Made by a program: the position numbers and the translations under genes
The notes under the pieces: model-generated
What the model was told of the DNA's origin: nothing
The model's input: only the letters and a program-made list of their open reading frames with translations
The model's database searches: none
Shown here: one piece after another, positions 31,825 to 39,002 of the stretch
Position numbering within the stretch: position 1 is the stretch's first letter
Layout of the letters: each line of letters opens with the position of its first letter
DNA from: Vreelandella songnenensis
GTDB lineage: Bacteria; Pseudomonadota; Gammaproteobacteria; Pseudomonadales; Halomonadaceae
Direction of reading: 5' to 3'
NCBI RefSeq assembly: GCF_003002925.1
Contig: NZ_PVTK01000003.1
Span: forward strand, 1-64,000
DNA: 64,000 nucleotides

Positions 31825-32943
31825 CTAAGGTTTACCCACCTGTTCCTTGATGGCCTGCTCGAGTGGTGCCAGCCGCCCGGGTACTAAAGCGTCCGCCACG
31901 GCGGTAATGCGAATCACGTTGGCAAGCTCCGGGTGCGCCAGCCGCGCCACCAGCACGCCTTCGGCCAGCAGTGCCTGATGAACCGACGCCGCCAGCTCAG
32001 TGCTTGGCAGGCGGATGCCGATGAAGTTGGTCGCGCTCGGCAGCACATCGGCGCCCAGCGCGCGAAAGTGCTCGGCCAACTGCTCGCGGCGCGCTTTCAC
32101 ATCCGCCACGTGCTGACGCACCTCTTCCAGGTTATCCAGCACCACTTCAGCGGCGGCCAGAGCGATTGCCGATACCGCATAGTGGATACGCACCTTCATC
32201 ATCATCGCAAGCACGGAAGGCTCGGCAATTGCGTAGCCGATGCGCAGCCCGGCCAAACCGTGGGCCTTGGAGAGCGTGCGTAGGCGAATCACCCCCGGCA
32301 GCGCTTTCGCGGCAAACTCGCTGCCAGCATCATCGCGAAAATCGCCGTAGGCCTCATCCAGCAATAGCCAGCAGGACTCCGGCAGCGCCTCGCGCAGCTT
32401 GAGAATCGCGCTGTCATCATGCAGGTGGCCGCTGGGGTTATCCGGGTTGGCCAGGTACACCAGGCAAGCGTTTTCAGTGTGCGCCGCGGCCGCCAGCGCT
32501 TCCAGGTCCGGCGCCAGCACGCCGGGCGCTTCATGGTAGCCAGGCTCGATCAACCGGCAGCCCTGGCCCTTGGCGAAGTAGCCAAAGGTGGGGTAGGTGC
32601 CCGCAGTCGCCACCACCGTAGCGCCCGGCTCGCAGGTAGTACGCAGCGCCAGTGCAATCAGGCTGTCTGCCCCGGCATCTACCAGCAGGTGATCCAGCGG
32701 CGTGCCCAGCAGGGCGCTCAGCCGGGTACGCACGCCCACAGCCTCGGCATCGCCGTAGGCGTAAGCGTGCTCGGCCAGCGCATCGCCAAACTGCGCACGC
32801 AGCGCCCGGTGGGGCATATCCAGGCCTTCGTTGGAACCCAGCCGGTGGGGGATTTCCCGGCCAATACGCCGTTCAAGTGCCTTGATGCCGGGGAATGGAT
32901 TAACCGGGCCTTCACCGCTCAGGTGATCGGGGTAGCGGGGCAT
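31825..32943 (-). CDS. Class I/II pyridoxal phosphate aminotransferase, HisC-like
   Basis: The 372-residue product is a fold type I aminotransferase. NPDNPSGHLHD is the PLP/substrate motif, LLDEAYGDF holds the Asp that contacts the pyridine nitrogen, and TLSKAHGLAGLRIGY carries the Schiff-base Lys. The overall pattern resembles histidinol-phosphate aminotransferases, but the gene is not in a his operon, so the substrate is open; relatives also act on aromatic or phosphonate amino acids. It lies 28 bases downstream of the FAD dehydrogenase on the same strand and is probably co-transcribed with it. Confidence 0.85.
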   Translation of the reverse strand: MPRYPDHLSGEGPVNPFPGIKALERRIGREIPHRLGSNEGLDMPHRALRAQFGDALAEHAYAYGDAEAVGVRTRLSALLGTPLDHLLVDAGADSLIALALRTTCEPGATVVATAGTYPTFGYFAKGQGCRLIEPGYHEAPGVLAPDLEALAAAAHTENACLVYLANPDNPSGHLHDDSAILKLREALPESCWLLLDEAYGDFRDDAGSEFAAKALPGVIRLRTLSKAHGLAGLRIGYAIAEPSVLAMMMKVRIHYAVSAIALAAAEVVLDNLEEVRQHVADVKARREQLAEHFRALGADVLPSATNFIGIRLPSTELAASVHQALLAEGVLVARLAHPELANVIRITAVADALVPGRLAPLEQAIKEQVGKP

Positions 32944-32971
32944 GTTGATATCCTAAAAACGAAACTGATGA

Positions 32972-34354
32972 TTAAGCCAAGACTTTACCGCGATTCAGCA
33001 GGCCGTGGGGATCGAGTGCCTGTTTGAGCGTCTGCATCAGCTCGATTTCAGCGCTGGTGCGGCAGGCGCCTAGCCAGGCGCGCTTTTCAAGCCCGATACC
33101 GTGTTCTGCTGATACGGACCCGCCCAAGGCTTGAAGCGGTTCATACACCAGCGCTTCGACGGCCCGGCGAACCTCAGGGTCATGACTGCCAACACTGATG
33201 GAGACGTGCAGATTACCATCGCCCAGATGGCCAAAGATGACTAACCGTCCGTCCGGCCAACGCTGTAGCAGCTGCGTTTCCAGGGTCTCTGTGTAGCGCT
33301 GCATATCGACGATCGGCAGGCTGATATCAAAGGTCAGCTTCGGCGCCAGCCCTTTGATGAGCCCTTCGATATCTTCACGGATAGCCCAAAGGCCAGCACG
33401 CTGAGTGGCCGATTGGGCAATCACGGCATCGACGATCAGTTCGCGCTCCAGCGCCTGCTCCAGCGCCTCACTAAACTGTGCCTCCAGGCGGGCTTCATCA
33501 CTGCCTAATCCTTCGATGATCACGTAAAACGGGTATTCGGTCGAAATCGGCGGCGTGTGGCGGCCCAGCGTTTCGGTAAGCAGCCGGTAATGGCTCTGCC
33601 ACATGACCTCAAAGGCACCGAGGCTGCCGCCCAGCATTTTACCCATATGACCGAGCAGCTCGGTCAGCGCCTCAAACGACGGGCAGGCGACCAATGCGGT
33701 TTGTTCGATGGGCATGGGAGGCTGCAACCGCAGCACGGCGCGGGTGACAATACCCAAGGTACCTTCGCTGCCGATAAACAGCTGTTTCAAGTCGAACCCG
33801 GCGTTGTTCTTGAGCATGCGGTTCATCGAGCTTACCACGCGGCCATCGGCCATCACGGCTTCTAGCCCCAACACCTGCTGGCGCATCATGCCGTAGCGAA
33901 TCACCCGCACGCCGCCTGCATTGGTGGCGATATTTCCACCGATCGTGCAGCTACCGCGTGCGCCAAGGTCCAACGGAAACTGCAGACCGGCCTCACTGGC
34001 CGCTTCCTGTACCCGTTGCAGCGGTGCGCCCGCCTGTACCGTCAGCGTGCCGCCGACGCGGTCTATCTCTTCAATGGCGGTCATGCGCTCAAGGGAGATC
34101 ACCAGTTCATCGGGCGTGGTTTCAGCGCCGTGCACCAGGCCAGTTAGCCCTCCGTGAGTAACGACAGGCTGCTTGACCTCAAAGCAGGCACGCATAACGG
34201 CTGAAAGCTGGTCGGTATCGGCGGGGCGAACAATGGCACCGGCGTGGCAAGGCGCGCCGGTTACCCAGTCTTCCTGGCGGCTGATCACATCATCGCCGGT
34301 GAGCACATGGGCAGCGCCCACAATATTGCGCAGTGTATCTAGACTTATTTGCAC
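32972..34354 (-). CDS. FAD-binding 2-hydroxyacid dehydrogenase (GlcD/D2HGDH-like)
   Basis: This is a VAO/PCMH-fold flavoprotein of 460 residues. The FAD half has THGGLTGLVHGAE and LGARGSCTIGGNIATNAGG, and the catalytic half has the metal motif GHLGDGNLHVS and SAEHGIGLEKR. These are the marks of the D-2-hydroxyglutarate/D-lactate dehydrogenase group; D-2-hydroxyglutarate is a plausible substrate but cannot be fixed from sequence. It runs in the same direction as the HisC-like gene, 28 bases upstream of it. An L-2-hydroxyglutarate oxidase is present at 60263 in the same window. The cassette array begins about 600 bases upstream of its start. Confidence 0.85.
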   Translation of the reverse strand: MQISLDTLRNIVGAAHVLTGDDVISRQEDWVTGAPCHAGAIVRPADTDQLSAVMRACFEVKQPVVTHGGLTGLVHGAETTPDELVISLERMTAIEEIDRVGGTLTVQAGAPLQRVQEAASEAGLQFPLDLGARGSCTIGGNIATNAGGVRVIRYGMMRQQVLGLEAVMADGRVVSSMNRMLKNNAGFDLKQLFIGSEGTLGIVTRAVLRLQPPMPIEQTALVACPSFEALTELLGHMGKMLGGSLGAFEVMWQSHYRLLTETLGRHTPPISTEYPFYVIIEGLGSDEARLEAQFSEALEQALERELIVDAVIAQSATQRAGLWAIREDIEGLIKGLAPKLTFDISLPIVDMQRYTETLETQLLQRWPDGRLVIFGHLGDGNLHVSISVGSHDPEVRRAVEALVYEPLQALGGSVSAEHGIGLEKRAWLGACRTSAEIELMQTLKQALDPHGLLNRGKVLA

Positions 34355-34502
34355 TGATTATCCTTAGTATTAATGGGCAAGCTGTTACGTGGCGGCGGCC
34401 ATCAGCGCGTCCCTGCGCCATACGTCTTCCATGCGGAATCCCTACTATAAGATCATAAGTTGGCGCTGTTCGTGTAATAGGTTGGGCTGACACTGGCACC
34501 GC

Positions 34503-34667
34503 ATGAATCTGCCATGGCTCACCCAAGATGCCACGCCGCTGCACGTGCCTGCCGAGCCGTTTCCCTACCAACGCAGGCTTCGCAAACGTCTTGCCGGGCT
34601 GCCATCTGCACATCCATTGCGTGACTACCTAACGCTTTTGTTGGAAAAACAGTGGGGGAGGGGGTAA
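34503..34667 (+). CDS. Possible small or remnant ORF of 54 codons
   Basis: An ATG at 34503 opens 54 codons ending at TAA 34665-34667. The peptide begins MNLPWLTQDATPLHVPAEPF and is Arg/Leu/Pro-rich. Its base composition is like the core genome, not like the AT-rich cassette that follows. I do not recognise it. There is no clear ribosome site. It may be a real small protein, or the end of a core gene cut by whatever brought the cassette array. Confidence 0.25.
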   Translation: MNLPWLTQDATPLHVPAEPFPYQRRLRKRLAGLPSAHPLRDYLTLLLEKQWGRG

Positions 34668-34900
34668 AACAGCAGTAGTTTGGTGGGGCGATGGTGTGTG
34701 AGGCTAGTGTAATTGCCTGTCTATGTGCCGCGAGGCCCACACTATTTTGCCCTTCAACCGCCTGCGCATTGCCGGACGATGTGGATGCGCCAGTATGATT
34801 GAAACCGGAAAAACGCGCAGGTACGCGAATTTTAGATATGTAGCCAAATCTTGCTTTGCTCACAATAGAAGCAATGGGGTAGAGTCCAATGAGCTGGCTA

Positions 34901-34942
34901 CATAACCTCAATGAATGAGCGGGCACGTTTATTGAGGTTATG
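34901..34942. repeat. 12-bp perfect inverted repeat at the left edge of the cassette array
   Basis: CATAACCTCAAT (34901-34912) and ATTGAGGTTATG (34931-34942) are exact reverse complements separated by 18 bases. The ends TAAC and GTTATGC look like the R'' and R' boxes of an integron attC or attI site, but the element is shorter than known attC sites and each box departs from consensus. The right arm overlaps the -35 of the predicted promoter of the first cassette gene, so an operator is the other reading. Confidence 0.6.
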
Positions 34943-34958
34943 CAGCCTTCCGTATAAT
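34932..34958 (+). promoter_or_regulatory. Candidate promoter of the first cassette gene
   Basis: A consensus TATAAT is at 34953-34958, 28 bases before the GTG start, with TTGAGG at 34932-34937 as a -35 (15-base spacer, shorter than ideal). The -35 lies in the right arm of the inverted repeat. This could drive the whole array, acting like the cassette promoter of an integron. Confidence 0.45.
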
Positions 34959-34986
34959 CACTGTTATATTTCTTAAGGAAGCACCG

Positions 34987-36123
34987 GTGGCAAATTACAT
35001 TAAGCAAAACAAAAATGATGTCAATGGTTGGTTTGATGCTGTAGTCAATAACGGTATTCTTTTTCTGAACTCTTCAGTTAGTAATCTATCTACATCTCCC
35101 AAGAGTTCTCTTATTGACCTTTACACTGCAATAGAGCTTTTTTTTAAAGCAAGATTAATGAAAGAGCACTGGTCACTTATCATTTCAAAACCAGAGTCAG
35201 CAGTTAAGCAAAAATTCGAAAATGGTGACTTCCACTCAGTTTACCTAGAGCAAGCTCACACTCGTTTGAAAAACATCTGTGGTGACAAAATTAAAAAAGA
35301 AGCTATGGATAATTTTAAAGCTTTGGGTGAGCATCGGAATCAAATCGTTCACTTTGCTCATACTGGGTTTGCAGGTAAAGAAACAGAGGTGGTGATTGAA
35401 CATTGGGTATCATGGTTTCATTTACACGAACTGCTAACTAATAACTGGTCAGAAATATTTGAAAGTTATCAAGAGTCGATAGAAAAAATAAATGTAAAGG
35501 TTAAATTAAACCATGACTTTCTCAAAGCCAAGTTTGATTTGATTCAAGGAAAAATTGAGATAGAAAATAAAGCAGGGAATCATATCGTCGATTGTACATC
35601 ATGCGGATTAGCGTCAGCTAAAGTGCTTAAATCACATAGCTGGGGTGGAGAAGATATCGAGTGCCTAGTCTGTGATGTGAAAGATTTAAAGTTGAAGGCA
35701 ATCGAAACTTCAATACCATGCTCAAACTGCAATAAAGAAGTTAAGTACTTTATGGTTAAGGATCATAAATGTACCGAGTGCCAGACAGAGTTAACGTCTG
35801 AATATGCGCTGGATAAATATACTGAAATATATCAAGAGCAAGATCCTGAAGCTCGCTATGATGATGGATCTGAACCATTAGCTTATTGCCACAACTGTCA
35901 GCTTGAAGAGCCAACAGTATTAAATCTAGAAGGAATGTGGGTTTGTGTCGAATGTGAGGATCGTGGCTGGTCTACACTAGACTGTGAAAATTGTGGTAGC
36001 TTCGTCACAGGAGATGTTCAGGCTATTCAATACTTTGCTTGTCATCGCTGCGAGGATGATGTCAGGAAACTGCATGAAGAAGAAATGAAAAAATATAGAG
36101 CTGAAGTAGAAGACGAAATATAA
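34987..36123 (+). CDS. Cassette 1: HEPN-motif protein with four zinc ribbons
   Basis: The 378-residue product is not a family I can name. An all-helical N-terminal half (about residues 1-190) contains RNQIVH at 117-122, which fits the Rx4-6H catalytic motif of HEPN domains, ribonucleases common in toxin-antitoxin, abortive infection and CRISPR-linked proteins. The C-terminal half has four evenly spaced zinc ribbons, each two CxxC pairs: C203/C206 with C226/C229, C245/C248 with C262/C265, C301/C304 with C320/C323, and C333/C336 with C352/C355. A charged helix ends the protein. The start is a GTG with AAGGA 8 bases upstream. The gene is AT-rich compared with its surroundings. The stop codon TAA forms part of the R'' box of the following attC. 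HEPN and zinc ribbon calls rest on motif reading. Confidence 0.75.
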   Translation: MANYIKQNKNDVNGWFDAVVNNGILFLNSSVSNLSTSPKSSLIDLYTAIELFFKARLMKEHWSLIISKPESAVKQKFENGDFHSVYLEQAHTRLKNICGDKIKKEAMDNFKALGEHRNQIVHFAHTGFAGKETEVVIEHWVSWFHLHELLTNNWSEIFESYQESIEKINVKVKLNHDFLKAKFDLIQGKIEIENKAGNHIVDCTSCGLASAKVLKSHSWGGEDIECLVCDVKDLKLKAIETSIPCSNCNKEVKYFMVKDHKCTECQTELTSEYALDKYTEIYQEQDPEARYDDGSEPLAYCHNCQLEEPTVLNLEGMWVCVECEDRGWSTLDCENCGSFVTGDVQAIQYFACHRCEDDVRKLHEEEMKKYRAEVEDEI

Positions 36124-36218
36124 CAAGCACTTTAAGTCGGATCAAAAACAGTTGGTTTTGTTTCGCTTCGCTATACAGCAAAACCAACAATTTTTGTCCG
36201 CTTAAGTGGACGTTAGGC
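36118..36218 (+). repeat. attC site 1
   Basis: R'' is ATATAAC (36118-36124) and R' is GTTAGGC (36212-36218). The outer arms TAACAAGCACTTTAAG and CTTAAGTGGACGTTA pair with the unpaired bases typical of attC. The inner arms GTTGGTTTTG (36151-36160) and CAAAACCAAC (36179-36188) are perfect complements. Length is 101 bases. Confidence 0.92.
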
Positions 36219-36224
36219 ACTGCA

Positions 36225-36923
36225 ATGAGCGATGACATGGAACATGAGTCTGTAGATTTCTTTGGAAACGGGTTATGTACTCATTGCCATCTCGCGCGGC
36301 GGGAATTAGAAGAGTTTAGGTTCTTTAACGAAGCCAGCGAATCGGCATGGGGAGATAGAGATAAGCAGCTCCAGGAGCACTTGAATTCAATTCTTACCAA
36401 GTATCCAAAATCAAGCCACGATGAGATTGTCGAGAGTTACGGCTGGGACCTTCACGTGAACCAAGTAAAGTATCCGAGCATCCATCGTCAGTCGATCATT
36501 TTGACAATATTCAGCTTCCTTGAGCATGAGTTAAATAGCCTGTGCAATATCCTGTCTGAGTCCGTGAAAAACTCGGTATTGCTCAGGGATTTAAACGGTC
36601 AAGGCGTGGAAAGAGCCCTGCTTTTTCTTAGAAAGATCGCCGCTTTCGAGCTTTCTGCAATGAGTAGTGAGGTTGCCTACATTCGAGGCGTAAACTCGGT
36701 TAGAAATCAAATAGTCCATAACGGAAGTACCCTTCCGCAGAATGGGGAACACAAAGTCAACTTATTTGTAGGATCGCAGTTGCATTTAGCTGGTGAGCCA
36801 GGAAGATCTCTCCTTGTGCGAGAGGAGTTCGTGCCGGAAATGATCGTAACTCTGATGGGCTTCTTTGAAAAGCTAGATGAGCAAGTGCAAACTCATATTC
36901 AGGCGTACAGCAGCGATGCCTAA
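36225..36923 (+). CDS. Cassette 2: HEPN-motif protein of unknown function
   Basis: The 232-residue product is unnamed. Residues 160-165 read RNQIVH, the same hexapeptide as in cassette 1 and again a fit to the HEPN Rx4-6H motif, set in a helical context (IILTIFSFLEHELNSLCNIL before it). An N-terminal CTHCH motif (18-22) might bind metal. The protein is otherwise unlike cassette 1 and has no zinc ribbons. The ATG at 36225 lies 6 bases after the attC boundary, with a second ATG at 36237; no clear ribosome site is seen, as is common in cassettes. The stop overlaps the R'' box of the next attC. Confidence 0.7.
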   Translation: MSDDMEHESVDFFGNGLCTHCHLARRELEEFRFFNEASESAWGDRDKQLQEHLNSILTKYPKSSHDEIVESYGWDLHVNQVKYPSIHRQSIILTIFSFLEHELNSLCNILSESVKNSVLLRDLNGQGVERALLFLRKIAAFELSAMSSEVAYIRGVNSVRNQIVHNGSTLPQNGEHKVNLFVGSQLHLAGEPGRSLLVREEFVPEMIVTLMGFFEKLDEQVQTHIQAYSSDA

Positions 36924-36995
36924 CCAAGCAATCAAGTTCGCTCTTTGCGGTCGCCGGACGCTCGTTCCTCGCGCCACTTATTGCGGGCGTTAAGT
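36918..36995 (+). repeat. attC site 2
   Basis: R'' is GCCTAAC (36918-36924) and R' is GTTAAGT (36989-36995), both full matches to RYYYAAC and GTTRRRY. The 78-base site has an imperfect inverted arrangement with GGTCGCCGG near its centre. It contains the stop codon of cassette 2. Confidence 0.85.
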
Positions 36996-37011
36996 GCCTA
37001 GGGAGGCATTG

Positions 37012-38487
37012 TTGAAATTTTCAGATTGGCGTGCATATCAAAACGAAGTGGCCGCTTTCTTTAGAAGGCAAGGCTGCAACGCCGAAGTGGAAAAAATAGT
37101 ACAAGGTGTACGAGCAAAGCATGAAGTTGATGTGCATGTGAAATTTCGTCGTTCGGGTATTGAATGCACCTGGGTCGTTGAATGCAAGCTTTGGAAAACT
37201 AAAGTGCCTAAAGAAAAGGTTATGGCGCTAAAATCAATCGTGGATGATGTGGGTGCGGACCGAGGAATTATTGTTAGTGAAAAAGGATTTCAATCTGGAG
37301 CGCTAGATGCCGTCCGAGATACAAATATCACTCTCGTCACATCAATAGAAGAATTTGAGAGAACTGCATCAACCAATTCCAGCGAAGAGCAGCTTATCTA
37401 TTCTGATAGCGGAAATGGTATGGCGATCTATAAGTTCCCAGATGACTCAAAGCCCCAACACTTATTGAAATATGGAGATTTTATAGTTTCAGCTAATTGG
37501 GGAAGCGTAACAATATCAATCGTAGACCCAAAAAAACGAACGATAGTTAGAACTGTCGAACTGGATAGATATGAATCAAAATCTCCAATAACCGGTGAGC
37601 GTGTGATTCGAAAACATCCACCTGGAGCTATGGCCATAGCTGAAGGAAGGCTTTTTGTTGGACAAGTATTCTCGGACTTTCTGCTTGTTATTGACATTGA
37701 AACTCATTCTATTGTAAAGCGCATTTATCTCCCCGGAGGCGGAGAGGGACAAATAGCTGTATCTCCTGATGAAAAGACTATCTATTTTGCAAGCAATAAA
37801 GAAAACCAGTTTTATATAATAGATAGTGCTACGTATAAATTTGAGTCTATTAATTATCCATCAGGAGGGCGTGGCTGCATGTCCTTATGTGCAGATCCTG
37901 GCGGAAGGATTATATATATTGGGATACAGCGTGGAGGGAAGCTAAATGGAGTGTCCTATTTTGGCGGGAATTGCTTTGTGGCTGTCTATGATCTTTCTCG
38001 GAAAGAATATTTGAAAACTTTATACCTTGCAGAGATCAATAATGGGCGCTCAGATGATGCAACTCCTGCTTGTATAGAGATCGATTCAAAAGATCAAAAA
38101 ATATACATAGGTATGTTTCAGTCAATGCGAGGGGTTTGCGTTGTCGACTCCAATTCTTATGAGATTTTCGCCGACATTAGATTTCAAAAAGGCGACCATA
38201 ATAAACACTTCAATTGGGTAGATCCATTGTCTGTAAAAATTTATGAAAACTACCTCCTGTCATTGAATAGAAACAATTGCGAACTAGCAGTGCTAGACAA
38301 AACGTCTCTCGAAGTTATTGAGACATTTTATCTAGGAGAGGCGCCAAATGGCCCACGAGACCTCGAAATTATTAGCGATGAGGTGATTATCAGCTACCCC
38401 GAACGAAATGGCCTAATCATATTGGATATCGAAGCAACGTCACTTAACAAATCAATGCAACCGACCGCTAACGCGGCGGCTGATTGA
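37012..38487 (+). CDS. Cassette 3: Mrr-type nuclease fused to a YVTN-like beta-propeller
   Basis: The 491-residue product begins with a domain like the Mrr restriction endonuclease catalytic fold: EVAAFFRRQGCNAEVEK, then HEVDVHVKF and WVVECKLWK. Asp40 and Glu57-x-Lys59 give a PD-(D/E)XK active site, and DRGIIVSEKGFQSGALDAV is the usual following segment. From about residue 145 to 480 come repeated beta blades such as LFVGQVFSDFLLVIDIETHS, IAVSPDEKTIYFASNKENQF and DLEIISDEVIISYPERNGLI, a YVTN/WD-type propeller. I start at the TTG at 37012 because GGGAGG lies 5 bases upstream; a GTG at 36994 inside the attC is the alternative. The last 14 codons and the stop are encoded inside the next attC. 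The gene is AT-rich. I know of no named system with this fusion. Confidence 0.78.
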   Translation: MKFSDWRAYQNEVAAFFRRQGCNAEVEKIVQGVRAKHEVDVHVKFRRSGIECTWVVECKLWKTKVPKEKVMALKSIVDDVGADRGIIVSEKGFQSGALDAVRDTNITLVTSIEEFERTASTNSSEEQLIYSDSGNGMAIYKFPDDSKPQHLLKYGDFIVSANWGSVTISIVDPKKRTIVRTVELDRYESKSPITGERVIRKHPPGAMAIAEGRLFVGQVFSDFLLVIDIETHSIVKRIYLPGGGEGQIAVSPDEKTIYFASNKENQFYIIDSATYKFESINYPSGGRGCMSLCADPGGRIIYIGIQRGGKLNGVSYFGGNCFVAVYDLSRKEYLKTLYLAEINNGRSDDATPACIEIDSKDQKIYIGMFQSMRGVCVVDSNSYEIFADIRFQKGDHNKHFNWVDPLSVKIYENYLLSLNRNNCELAVLDKTSLEVIETFYLGEAPNGPRDLEIISDEVIISYPERNGLIILDIEATSLNKSMQPTANAAAD

Positions 38488-38497
38488 AGCGTTAGAC
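38442..38497 (+). repeat. attC site 3
   Basis: R'' is ACTTAAC (38442-38448) and R' is GTTAGAC (38491-38497), both full consensus. The 56-base site has a short central loop, pairing CCGACCGC with GCGGCGG and TCAAT with ATTGA, like the compact attC sites of Xanthomonas and Pseudomonas integrons. It encodes the C-terminal tail (SMQPTANAAAD) of cassette 3. Confidence 0.92.
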
Positions 38498-38518
38498 ATA
38501 CGTAAGGAAGAAAGAGGA

Positions 38519-38914
38519 ATGGGGAAATACGGAAAGGCCGCTGTTCGGGCTCAGGAGCTTTTGACAGCGGATATAACTGCGGAACCTGCCTCAGCCTGGA
38601 AGAGGGCTGTAAAAGAAGTCTTTCCGAATAGCCCCTCATCCCGGGAGAAAAGCTGTCCTCGCGGTGCATTCTTGGACCTTTGCTCTGACGGTTTAGTTTT
38701 AGGGGTATCATCAGGGAAGTACACACGATCGAAAGATAATCGTCGCTATGCTCGCGAAGCTGTAAAGCTTCTCCTGAAGGTACCTACGTTGGCCGACAAA
38801 CCAGATGAGCTCTGGAGAGAAATCATGCCAGGGGAGGCGAAGACGGAGAATTCGCAGATGGATGTTACTATTTCGCTATGGCAAGCCGGTGTCATTAGCA
38901 AGAGCGATGTCTAA
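38519..38914 (+). CDS. Cassette 4: small conserved-type protein of unknown function
   Basis: The 131-residue product, starting MGKYGKAAVRAQELL, looks like a single helical domain with a central CPRGAFLDLCSDGLVLGV segment whose Cys, Gly and hydrophobic spacing suggest a conserved core. I recall similar cassette-borne proteins (possibly the group labelled DUF6979) but cannot confirm it. There is no signal peptide or membrane segment, so it should be cytoplasmic. An AGGA ribosome site lies about 10 bases before the ATG. The stop overlaps the R'' box of the next attC. Confidence 0.65.
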   Translation: MGKYGKAAVRAQELLTADITAEPASAWKRAVKEVFPNSPSSREKSCPRGAFLDLCSDGLVLGVSSGKYTRSKDNRRYAREAVKLLLKVPTLADKPDELWREIMPGEAKTENSQMDVTISLWQAGVISKSDV

Positions 38915-38992
38915 CAAGTCGCTCAAGTTCGTTTCAGCCTTCGACCTCCGCCTGACGCGGTAGAGGCTCGCCGCTTAGCTCAGACGTTATAG
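38909..38992 (+). repeat. attC site 4
   Basis: R'' is GTCTAAC (38909-38915, full match) and R' is GTTATAG (38986-38992, two departures from GTTRRRY). The 84-base site has the pairing halves GCTCAAG/CTTAGC typical of attC. Placement between two compact genes supports it. Confidence 0.75.
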
Positions 38993-39002
38993 CGAATCCC
39001 AC

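Larger units (their letters stand above)
34355..34986. other. Intergenic stretch before the cassette array
   Basis: These 632 bases separate the core-like dehydrogenase gene from the first cassette gene. They hold a possible 54-codon frame (34503-34667), an unassigned stretch of falling GC content (34668-34900), a perfect 12-bp inverted repeat (34901-34942) and a promoter-like -10 (34953-34958). No integrase gene or fragment is recognisable on either strand. Confidence 0.7.

Noticed and set aside
34519-35007. 162-codon minus-strand frame before the cassette array, considered as an integrase remnant
   Set aside because: No tyrosine recombinase motifs (Arg, HxxR, Tyr boxes) are visible, and it covers the inverted repeat and the promoter region.
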